The notes below the pieces were generated by a model, which saw only the letters and a list, made by a program, of their open reading frames with translations, was not told the origin of the DNA and did no database searches. Source: Eremothecium cymbalariae DBVPG#7215 (Eukaryota; Ascomycota; Saccharomycetes; Saccharomycetales; Saccharomycetaceae). From it: a stretch of 64,000 bases of DNA. Location: assembly GCF_000235365.1 (NCBI RefSeq), contig NC_016454.1, forward strand, positions 682,001 to 746,000, given 5' to 3'. Positions 9,249-17,563 of the stretch are shown in pieces. Position 1 is the first letter of the stretch. Each line of letters starts with the position of its first letter. A program made the translations under genes and the position numbers.

Positions 9249-10772
9249 TCATAAAACAGCTAAAATAGCCTCCTCCAATGAAGTGTCTTGAGTATCGCCA
9301 ATCTGTACACGGTTTGGTACATTCTTTGAGAGGAGGTTTGCAGGTTCCTCCTGTGTTTCGTTTATTGTAGCGGTGGGAGATTTCCCTATGTATATTGGCT
9401 TTTTGAATTGACTTTGATGCCTCTCATAATTCCAAACTTCCGTCATCAGTTTACTAGTATGCGTTGCTTTCTCTTCGTTAATCTTCTTCTTTAGCTCTTT
9501 CATCTCTTTCATCTCTTTCAAATCTTCCTCATCAGAAATCCATTCAAGTTCGTCATCAGAGGATAGATTCACAACCTTAGATTCTTTGGCAACCTCTTTT
9601 AAATATGCTTTCCCATCATTACCAACTGTCAAGTCTAGAACTACTTTACCTCTTCCAGTACGCGCCTTTTCAAGTTCTTCCCATCTTTTTAAATTGCGCT
9701 GTTGTTTTTTCAAAATCATAGCTTTCTCATGGACTGATCCCCAAATTCCAGCATCATTGCTCATGCTGAAATCACTTGCATTATCTATAATTGTCATTCT
9801 TTCAGCACCAGTGTCTTGAAAATGGAGAAGTTTTTCCAATCTTTGTTGTGCAGCGAATAACTCCTCATCAACTTCACTTTGTGCTACAGCTGTTTTATCC
9901 TGAGCTATGTTACCATTGGAATCATTGCCTAGTACTTGTATGCGCTTGCGTTCACGCTCCTTTTCCCTTTCCAGATGATCAAACAGTTTCTCTTGTTCAC
10001 GGAATAAATTCCTACCCTTTTCATTATTCAGTTTGAATACTTTCTCCTTCTTTTTTGGTATCTTAGAAGTTGACTTCTTTGAATTTAATTCCTCCCTTTC
10101 ACCCTCTAATAATTCTATAATCTTCAGACGCTCATTCATGGGAATTAGATCCTCTCCACAGAATGTACAATTGTTCAGGTGTATTCCTTCTTTACAACAT
10201 ATGATTTTCCCGCAATTTAAACAATTAGGAGCTATTTTGAAAAGTGGATGTAATCTTGCTTGACAATTACAACTATATGAATCCAAAGAACCACCATCTG
10301 AAGCCTGAAGCTCTAATGTGTGTAATGCATCCTCTATTTCTTGCAGACTTTGGAGTTTGGAAGTCAGTTTCTTTGGCTTATTTGCTACCTTGTTCGTCCT
10401 ATCTGTTGATGAAGAGGCTGAAGTAGATCCTACCCCAGTAACAATAGCGTTGTTTTCAGATGGAGGGTTTGGTGGCGATTTGTGGTATGCCCTTTTGGCT
10501 TGTTGTTGTTCTGTACTTATCATACCTTTACCCGTATCGTTCCTAGATGAGCTATCTGCTGTCAAAGATAATTTTTCAATAAATTGTAATACGAACTCAA
10601 AAGATGAGTCCTTATGGCCCATAATGTTTAAAAAATCCTCTGCGATTCTGTCTGAATCACCATTGGACTGGCTTATAATGCTAATACATAGTTCTTTGAT
10701 TGATTCAGCATCCAACGGCAGAATCCTCGGGATTGATTTTAGTCCAAAGTCAATAGCTTGGTTTTTTGTCAT
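9249..10772 (-). CDS. RQT4: RQT complex zinc-finger subunit (ASC-1/TRIP4-like)
   Basis: Orthologue of S. cerevisiae YKR023W, a subunit of the ribosome quality-control trigger complex that works with the Slh1 helicase on collided ribosomes (family knowledge). 507 residues. The diagnostic C2HC5-type zinc finger is at about residues 165-212, with C-x-C, CLNCGKIIC, and CTFCGEDLIP. After it comes a long charged, coiled-coil-like region (KKKEKVFKLNNEKGRNLF, EREKERERKRIQ) and a Glu/Lys-rich repeat (EMKEMKEL). Tail-to-tail with GSM1 (116 bp) and divergent from the snoRNA downstream on the map. Confident on family; the complex assignment rests on orthology. Confidence 0.92.
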   Translation of the reverse strand: MTKNQAIDFGLKSIPRILPLDAESIKELCISIISQSNGDSDRIAEDFLNIMGHKDSSFEFVLQFIEKLSLTADSSSRNDTGKGMISTEQQQAKRAYHKSPPNPPSENNAIVTGVGSTSASSSTDRTNKVANKPKKLTSKLQSLQEIEDALHTLELQASDGGSLDSYSCNCQARLHPLFKIAPNCLNCGKIICCKEGIHLNNCTFCGEDLIPMNERLKIIELLEGEREELNSKKSTSKIPKKKEKVFKLNNEKGRNLFREQEKLFDHLEREKERERKRIQVLGNDSNGNIAQDKTAVAQSEVDEELFAAQQRLEKLLHFQDTGAERMTIIDNASDFSMSNDAGIWGSVHEKAMILKKQQRNLKRWEELEKARTGRGKVVLDLTVGNDGKAYLKEVAKESKVVNLSSDDELEWISDEEDLKEMKEMKELKKKINEEKATHTSKLMTEVWNYERHQSQFKKPIYIGKSPTATINETQEEPANLLSKNVPNRVQIGDTQDTSLEEAILAVL

Positions 10773-11094
10773 ATATCTTCAATATTAAGAGTAGAATCCT
10801 ATGCCTTGTAATGAACCCACAAACAGTATTCAGTTTAACTATAGTCATCTATCTATCCTTCTATAGAGTAGTATAAAACCTCGAACCCTAATGCATTAAA
10901 AGCATTATCGCCAAATCCGGGTAACACCAGAATTTGAAGAACTATAAATTCTCGAGGCTTTGAAAATTTTTATTCCATCCTCGCAGTGCTTTTATCCTAG
11001 AATTTGTTCTTAGAAAACCAATCATCAGTAGTGGTTAATACTATCTAAAGATAATATTAATTACAATTTCTAGAAACCTAAGTTTCCATTATCT

Positions 11095-11409
11095 CAGTCC
11101 TCATGGTCCTCTGGTTCAAGATTCTATCCTGGAGTGTTGTTCCGTTCAGGGCTTGGTTAATACTGGGATTTGAGTAATGGTTACAGTTTTTTAACCCATA
11201 GCTGAACGGATTTTGACTGGCCCCAAACAAGCTAGCTACAATTTCCGTTTCGTTTCCGGTTTCTTAGATTATTATCTGTTATGAGAGGGTCTGGAAGTCA
11301 GTCGGTTGTTAAAACCTAAACGGTTCAGAAGACGCATGTTATCCATTGTGCTACTTAACTGTCGCTTATGTTGGGTATCCGTTGTGCCCCCTCTCATGTC
11401 AGGACATCT
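11095..11409 (+). ncRNA. snR37: H/ACA box snoRNA, probable snR37
   Basis: No protein fits this 820 bp spacer, but a hairpin-hinge-hairpin-tail structure does. Hairpin 1 is closed by CCGTTCAG (11142-11149) pairing with CTGAACGG (11202-11209), with an inner arm TTGGTTAA/TTAACCCA. The hinge contains AGATTA (11266-11271), which fits the H box ANANNA. Hairpin 2 is closed by ATGAGAGGG (11281-11289) pairing perfectly with CCCTCTCAT (11389-11397). An ACA at 11404-11406 is followed by three bases, as the box ACA requires. In S. cerevisiae the large H/ACA RNA snR37 (pseudouridylation of 25S rRNA) lies next to PAM16, between it and YJL103C; here the element sits at the matching place. The 3' end is well placed; the 5' end is a guess (11090-11140). 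I could not confirm the guide pockets against rRNA. Confidence 0.75.
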
Positions 11410-11595
11410 CATTTCCATATCCTTGATATGGTGTGATATTTAGCTAGTCAACAAGTCTAGTAGTTAAAAACTCAGAAGCGTTTATGAATTGTCTTATTTA
11501 CGTATTTACATGAGATGTCGCCTTTGGAACAACAGCGATGCATAGGCTTTGCTTACCTTATACATGGGCTGCTGCTGGGATGTGAATGGGCATAA

Positions 11596-11985
11596 TTACT
11601 GCGGCCCAGCCTCCTGCTTTCCATGGGCTTTATCTTGTTCCGCTAATTCCCACTTTAAACGTTCGGCAGCTCTGTAAATTTTGCTTTGTAGGTAGAAGGA
11701 CCCGCCTTTGTCTTGGTCATTGACATCAAAAAGGTACTTGAATCTTTGTTCTATCTTTTCTAAACTCATACTTTTTTCCTCATTTTCAATGTTTAAAATC
11801 TTACAACTCTCATCCAGGGTGATTCCACCATATTCAATATTGGAAGTGCCTGTTTGTGATCTTGCTGTTGTACTTGCACCTTGCTTCGCCATTTGTGTAG
11901 CTGCCTGCTTGTAGGCCTCCGTGAAAGCCCTTCCAAAAACACGGGCACCTGTAAATATAACCTGAACCAAAATTCTGTGAGCCAT
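11596..11985 (-). CDS. PAM16: Presequence translocase motor subunit Pam16/Tim16
   Basis: J-like regulatory partner of Pam18 in the import motor of the TIM23 complex, at the matrix face of the inner mitochondrial membrane. 129 residues, a little shorter than in S. cerevisiae (149). The N-terminus MAHRILVQVIFTGARVFGRA is the conserved hydrophobic targeting/anchoring helix, followed by the degenerate J domain with GGITLDESCKILNIE and the region KIEQRFKYLFDVNDQDKGGSFYLQ-like; as in the whole Pam16 family, the HPD tripeptide of true J proteins is replaced (DVNDQDKG). Orthologue of YJL104W. Confidence 0.96.
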   Translation of the reverse strand: MAHRILVQVIFTGARVFGRAFTEAYKQAATQMAKQGASTTARSQTGTSNIEYGGITLDESCKILNIENEEKSMSLEKIEQRFKYLFDVNDQDKGGSFYLQSKIYRAAERLKWELAEQDKAHGKQEAGPQ

Positions 11986-12397
11986 GTTGAGATGAAGTGG
12001 TTTATTACCTGAATGCTAAGATCTAAAGCTCTTTGTAAAACCATCCGGTTCAATTATTTGCGCAGTGATAGTTAATATTAACTGAAAACTCTTCAGAAAT
12101 CAAAAAAATCATTGAGTCATTTTTAACGAAGGTCACTATGAGATGAGAATGAAGATGATACAGTTCCCGAATCGTAATCATCGCATTGAAGTATCCATTG
12201 ATTGACGGGAAACTCGAGATTAGTCATTAAGGATAGTATATATATATATATATATATATATATCTAATGGTTGTAAATAGTTATATATATTTATATATAT
12301 AGGTATTTTTGCGTATCAAATTGGTACCTAAGTAGAAAGCACCTCAGCTTTGGTGGTGACCGCGTGGTTCTAATATTATGTCAGAACAAGCGGACCA
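11986..12397. other. Intergenic SET3-PAM16
   Basis: A 412 bp spacer containing the PAM16 promoter and the 3' end of SET3. It holds a TA dinucleotide run and more AT-rich sequence, but no gene. Confidence 0.6.
12237..12263. repeat. TA dinucleotide microsatellite
   Basis: A 27-base uninterrupted TA run, followed at 12280-12300 by a second, interrupted TATATA stretch. Likely length-polymorphic. It sits between the PAM16 start and the SET3 stop. Confidence 0.9.
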
Positions 12398-14944
12398 TTA
12401 AGAAGGCTTTACTTTTTTTTTGTAATCAGCAAAGCTGAGCTTTTTCTTGGTGTTCGAAGCGCTAGGTAGGTTTCCAGAGGTATTGCCAGGGGGTACCTTT
12501 TTACTGACTGCGCCTTCTATAGATGTTACAGCGGCAGCTGAAGTTAGGGCAGCGGCGGCAGCAGTAGATGTTGTTGGTGATTTCATGATTTTACTTCTGG
12601 TTAAGGAGGAATCAGTACTGTCCTCCGGAATTGAGCCTGAGGAAGATACGACGATGTGTTCCTTTGGTGAGTGAGAGTAATCCACAACCTGAGGTGTCGA
12701 CTGGGGTACCGGTATTTGCGCTTCTACCGGTATCGCTAATACCTTCATGTCTCTGATGTTGGATTCATTGTATTCAAATGGATTAGTGATTATAGTTGTA
12801 CTTGGATCTGAATGTTTGGCAGATTCCTTTGACTCTATGTACCTATCCAATAATCGAAACTTATAAGGTTTGAATTCATCGGACATAGTCCCAGTTTGTT
12901 GTTCAGTCGAACGCAGAGGACTCGAGTTTGTGAGGGTTCCTTTAGAGTTGGGTACGGTAGCGCCTGTTTTGAGTTTCTTGCAACCAGCGCGATGTTGATC
13001 CTCCAAATATTTTAGTTTGGACCTATTAAATTTTACTAAAACTTCGTGGGCTCTGGCTGCATTGGTAATAGCTTCGTGTGCTAAAGATGATAAAATTGGG
13101 GTTTGACGCCTATTCTGAACTTTACCTTTCTGCAGAATTTCATTTAATTTATACCTATTGTTCATTTTTGATTTCACAGATTTGTATAGTGTTTGAGAAT
13201 ACTTCTTAACTTTGAACAAATGGCAATCCTTGTTGTTCGCACCACATGCACAATCCCCCATACTTAATACTGTGTCCACAGAATGTATAAGCAAAAACTT
13301 ATCTGGTTCAGGTATAGAGTCAACAGGTGTTCCATCAATAACCTTACAAATTGGATGACGTAAATCCCAATCCCAGTTAATGTGCAATTCTTCACCCTTT
13401 TCTATATCCCTAATTGCCCGTAGAACGAATTTTACATTGTTATTACTATGCTGCTGTTGCTGTGTACCATTGGACGTTTTAACGTTGGTAGGATTCACAC
13501 ATTTCACTCTGATCGTTGCGAGTTCCACATTAGGATCACATGATCTGCGTATATATCGCGTTAAATTCCCACATAATCTCGCATCGATGTATAAAGGCCA
13601 ATGAGAATGAAATAAAACCTTCTGTGTTGGAGAACCTAATAATCTGTAGTTATTCCTAGGGTCCTCAAGGTACTTTTTTTGAAAATCAACCTCACCAAGA
13701 AATTCTTCAATCAATGTCCCACTATAACATTGCTGCTGTAAATGAACCCCAAGTTTGGGGAACCCCGAAAACGCTCGTGAGTGTGATGATTCAGAATATG
13801 CCTTTATTTCAAGCGGCAGTGGCTTGAAAACCTTATTAGCGTATGGTATTATCCAATCAGCGTCACTATGCTTTTCAATAAACAGCCCCACATATTTATC
13901 CTTGATATCGTAAGTCGTTAAAGGTAAATAAACGGCAGGGTAAGCTTCTTTGGCATTCATGAAAGTTTGTCTAGCGGGATATTCTGTGGTAGCAGCTGCT
14001 TCCATAATAGAATTCAGAGCATTGGTGGAAGCTTCTTCTCCATTTATGGGCCCAGATCCCCTCGTGCTTGGTTGTTCCTTGGAAGATGATAATCGCTCCT
14101 CAACATGGGTACCACCACGTTTCCTCCTTTTGTTGCCCTTGATTCTTTCGTGCTGCTTTCTTTTTGCAGTCTTTACATCTATATCCCTTGGGTGACAAAC
14201 TTTGCAAAGAAAATCGTCCGGAGCGGCACTCTCATCTTGAATACCATAGCAGGTGGCATGCTGCCATCTATAACAGTGGTCACATTGGATCGTAAATCCA
14301 TCATCATCGTCATAATTGCACACACAAGTGATGATGCCATCATCCGGATCCACGATATACGAATCAGAAACTGGCCAGCTGTTATCATCACCTTCCCGCA
14401 ACTTGCTCTCCCCCTTGGCTACACTAGAACGCCGATGTGTGCGCTCTTCTGGCTTCACTGCAAGTGTTTCCTTGCTCTCAGACGCTCTCTTAAGAGGTAA
14501 CGGTACCTCTGCAGCTGCTGCCAATGCAGCTGCTGCAACCATACCTTTACTGGATGCATTAGACGAACTACTGTTAGTTCTAGAATGGCGGCCCTTGCCC
14601 AGCTCTCTACCGTGCAGCAACGGTGGATCATCGAGCAACGTCGCTGCTGCAGGGCCGGGAGACGCTAATGGATTGATGGAAACCGTGCGCGACAGAACCA
14701 CAGACCCGAAATGCCCAGTCTTTGGAATGCTTAAAGATGACCCCTCATCTACCGAAGGAGGTGTAGTAGATGCTGATCGCCGCTTGGGAAGCTCCCGTTG
14801 CCGCTCTTGCTCTTGCGGCTGCTGCTGCGCCTGGGACCTGTTATTATTACCTTTAGAAAACATCAGAAGAGTAGAAGCATCCTCCAACAGAGATTGCTCC
14901 TCAGGATGATAATCTAGAGATGCTGAATTATTGGTAGGCAGCAT
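12398..14944 (-). CDS. SET3: PHD + SET domain chromatin protein (Set3/Set4 ancestor)
   Basis: Counterpart of the duplicate pair SET3 (YKR029C) and SET4 (YJL105W). Set3 is the scaffold of the Set3C histone deacetylase complex. 848 residues. A PHD finger is at about 204-255 (CVCNYDDDDGFTIQCDHC, then WQHATCYG and CKVCHPRD). The SET domain is at about 390-530. The normally catalytic NHSC motif reads RYIRRSCDPNVEL and the end of the domain reads ELHINWDWDL rather than a Tyr-containing motif, consistent with a SET domain that binds but does not methylate. Low-complexity Ser/Ala-rich N- and C-terminal regions flank both domains. The symbol SET3 is chosen by length; a one-to-one name cannot be given for an unduplicated genome. 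Confidence 0.9.
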   Translation of the reverse strand: MLPTNNSASLDYHPEEQSLLEDASTLLMFSKGNNNRSQAQQQPQEQERQRELPKRRSASTTPPSVDEGSSLSIPKTGHFGSVVLSRTVSINPLASPGPAAATLLDDPPLLHGRELGKGRHSRTNSSSSNASSKGMVAAAALAAAAEVPLPLKRASESKETLAVKPEERTHRRSSVAKGESKLREGDDNSWPVSDSYIVDPDDGIITCVCNYDDDDGFTIQCDHCYRWQHATCYGIQDESAAPDDFLCKVCHPRDIDVKTAKRKQHERIKGNKRRKRGGTHVEERLSSSKEQPSTRGSGPINGEEASTNALNSIMEAAATTEYPARQTFMNAKEAYPAVYLPLTTYDIKDKYVGLFIEKHSDADWIIPYANKVFKPLPLEIKAYSESSHSRAFSGFPKLGVHLQQQCYSGTLIEEFLGEVDFQKKYLEDPRNNYRLLGSPTQKVLFHSHWPLYIDARLCGNLTRYIRRSCDPNVELATIRVKCVNPTNVKTSNGTQQQQHSNNNVKFVLRAIRDIEKGEELHINWDWDLRHPICKVIDGTPVDSIPEPDKFLLIHSVDTVLSMGDCACGANNKDCHLFKVKKYSQTLYKSVKSKMNNRYKLNEILQKGKVQNRRQTPILSSLAHEAITNAARAHEVLVKFNRSKLKYLEDQHRAGCKKLKTGATVPNSKGTLTNSSPLRSTEQQTGTMSDEFKPYKFRLLDRYIESKESAKHSDPSTTIITNPFEYNESNIRDMKVLAIPVEAQIPVPQSTPQVVDYSHSPKEHIVVSSSGSIPEDSTDSSLTRSKIMKSPTTSTAAAAALTSAAAVTSIEGAVSKKVPPGNTSGNLPSASNTKKKLSFADYKKKVKPS

Positions 14945-17563
14945 ATATCTTAAAAGGCAGTGTTCACAAATAAAAATAAAAAACTATCCAAATAGAATGG
15001 AAGCCTGGTTTCCAATAAAAAACGAACAATATATCACCAGTTTCTATGAGGATAATAATAAGAATCCACAAGTAAAAAACAAAACCCTAACCCTGATCCA
15101 AATCTGCTTCTCGTCTGTCTAAAACCCCAGTCTCCTAAAAATGAAGTACCGTACCCTAGGGGAAGGCCTTTAAATTCTTTAAAATGGTCCTGTTTGCTCA
15201 ACCAGAATATGCTGAGTATATGAATCGTCGTAACAATACGTACAGTGCACACGTCAGCAGGTCAGACTAAAATAAAACCTCGCCAGAACGACTTGACAAA
15301 TTTCCAGTAACGGTGCCCGAGAGACTTGGACAGCAGAAACTTTCTCTCACCTTTAAATAGTAGTCTATGTCTCGTTTCCGAATATATGTTTTTAGAAATT
15401 ACTTATTACAGAGTTGCTTTCTCTCGTTCCTTAGAATTTTTTTGGATTTTTGCCCGCGATTAGTGGAAAATGAGAGTAGTTAACTATGTGTCTACAACTA
15501 AGGGGGAGTGTGGGAAAGGTTGGGCCGTTTGTATCCGTTGGATGTAGATATTCTGTAGTGTAGTATAGCTAGCAGTTTCCAGTTGTGAAACAAGGCCCAG
15601 AAATCTGAGGTTGGTGTAGTGTTGAGGGATGGGTTATATATTTTAGAGTTACCCGAAAGATGGGGTTTCACAGGGTAGATAAATGAGCACACATTCTTGA
15701 TGAGTTAGCAGTGGGGTTTGTTTGTGGCTCGATGGCAGCGTGAACAGGAGTCGTACTGTTGATAATTGCATCGACAGCGGCAGTAACTTGTCTCAGTAGC
15801 TGTGGCTGTCGCTATTTAGTGTGAGAAATAGGATAATCGACTTCCATTAATGGAAACAATGGCTTGTATATATATATTGATATTACGTTTCGTCGGAGGT
15901 CCATAGGGACGAGGTGGCTGTTGCTGCATGGAGGAGGGAGAGGACAGTATTTGATGACGAGTGGGCCTGTTGGAGCGCATCGATCCATGGGAGAAGATCC
16001 CAAGGAGGCAGTTTTCTCCTGATACGGCTTATTGTGTATGTCGAGACATACGACAAGACATATATAGAACGATATGCAAATGATTGTACGCCTTGTGCTA
16101 TGAAAGCCAACGTGTGCTTAGTAATGGGATACAGGCTCTCTTGTTCTGCCGGCGCATGCCTAATGCCAACAACACTACCACACCCCTGCTGTTACTAATG
16201 TTAGCACGATACTATATAATAGAGATACTAAAACGAAAGCGGCTTTGTTACGCATGAATAGGGTAGTAGTTCGACCGGGGAACGAGACGTAGGCGTGGTC
16301 ACGCAACCAGCACAGATATATTGTAAGATGTATAAGGCCATTCCTAGTGGTGAATGGGCGTCGAAACGGTATTTTGCCCCACCATAGTGAGACATGTTGA
16401 TGCTACTTTGTAAACTTTTCCGATGTCCATAAACGGCTCAACTGTCCGTAAGTTGCAGTTTGCTCGTTTAAGTTGATATGAGTGGAATGTTGTTGACTGA
16501 CGTTTCCTTGCATAATCGTTTTCGGTTGAAAAATTGAAAAAAAAATTTCTTTTGAAAAATATAAAATATTGAAAAGATATCCTTGCTGCCTGGAAGGCTT
16601 CGGGGATTGGTTGGCTTGAGGACGTCTACTAGCTTGTTCTCTGTATATATATGATTTGTGTTCCAGCGCGAATTTATCAATCAGAAAGTTTTATGTATTG
16701 CGAGTACCTGACATTCTTTACTGGTTCGGAGTGTCTGGATCAGTTTTCTAAATAAAGCTCGGGTTCTCGTTCAGATGATGGGCTTTTGATTAGCCGCCTT
16801 TAGTAGTGAGATATAGGTTTTTACGAATTTAATGCGTAATGTGAGTAGCGGGGAATAGGGGTTGTGGGTGGTGAGCAGAAGCCCTATGTATTTTGTTGGA
16901 GGGGCCCTCTGGTTGCGTGTGATATAAAGTGTCGATCATTTCGCTCTAGCCATTCTCAGCGTGTGTCTGGAACGACGCGCTGGTCCAAAATACTGGCTCG
17001 TATTTCGCAAGGCAGAAAATCGCATTTTGGAAAAATCAATGTATCAGAACGGTAATATCCAAGTACCTTTAAAGCAAGTTTATCATATATGAGTGGGATA
17101 GCTGGGGCTAGCGGAGGGGTGTCGTATACGAGTTGTGCGGTTTTCGGACGACATGCTGGTTGGAAAGCACATTGAAGCTAGCAGCGGAACCACACATGCC
17201 TTGTTCACATCGACGCACGGAGAGCGGCATGCAGAGGAGCAGCAAGTAACGATGGGTAAAGCGAAAAAATGGGTGATGAAAGAACGATACTACTATCTGG
17301 TTACAGATGGTCATTGCGCTACTGGTATTAAGATTTGAAAATCAAGGGCAGAAGTAAGTTTCAAGATCAAGGGTCAAAAATCAAAAAAATCAAAAATCAA
17401 AAAAATAATAATGATAATAATATAGAAGGATAATAATAATAAACGATGGATGGGTGGTAACAACGAAGGAATTCGGTTTGGAGCAAGCGGGGATGAGAGC
17501 GGAGGGGTAATGGTGGTGATGGTGGTGGTGGTGGTAGCGATTGCGCGGTAGTAGCTTCTGGAA
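14945..17563. other. 2.6 kb intergenic stretch between SET3 and IME2, no recognised gene
   Basis: This should contain the SET3 promoter at the left and the 3' end of IME2 at the right. All open frames are under 100 codons, overlap each other on opposite strands and show no family features. I see G-rich stress-element-like sequence (AAGGGGGA near 15500), a TAGCCGCC (16791-16798) near the right half, A-rich direct repeats at 17370-17430 and a TGG/GGT run at 17510-17540. No tRNA or clear snoRNA. It is unusually long for a compact yeast genome. Confidence 0.6.
17367..17430. repeat. A-rich ATCAAAAA direct repeats
   Basis: Several near-identical copies of ATCAAAAA(A) run in tandem, then AATAATAATGATAATAAT. 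This is simple sequence in the 3' flank of IME2. Confidence 0.7.

Noticed and set aside
10318..10788. 156-codon plus-strand frame with hydrophobic sequence
   Set aside because: It is antisense to the start of RQT4, whose zinc finger and length are conserved.
12280..12300. Second TATATA stretch as a possible TATA box of PAM16
   Set aside because: It is about 300 bp from the PAM16 start and is part of simple sequence, so no specific assignment is justified.
15370..15395. TTTCCGAA resembling the centromere CDEIII core
   Set aside because: No CDEI at the right distance, no 80-base AT-rich CDEII, and the CDEIII match is incomplete. The S. cerevisiae counterparts of this region are not centromeric.
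16791..16800. TAGCCGCCTT as a further Ume6 site
   Set aside because: The last two bases miss the consensus and it lies downstream of IME2, about 1.85 kb before SET3.
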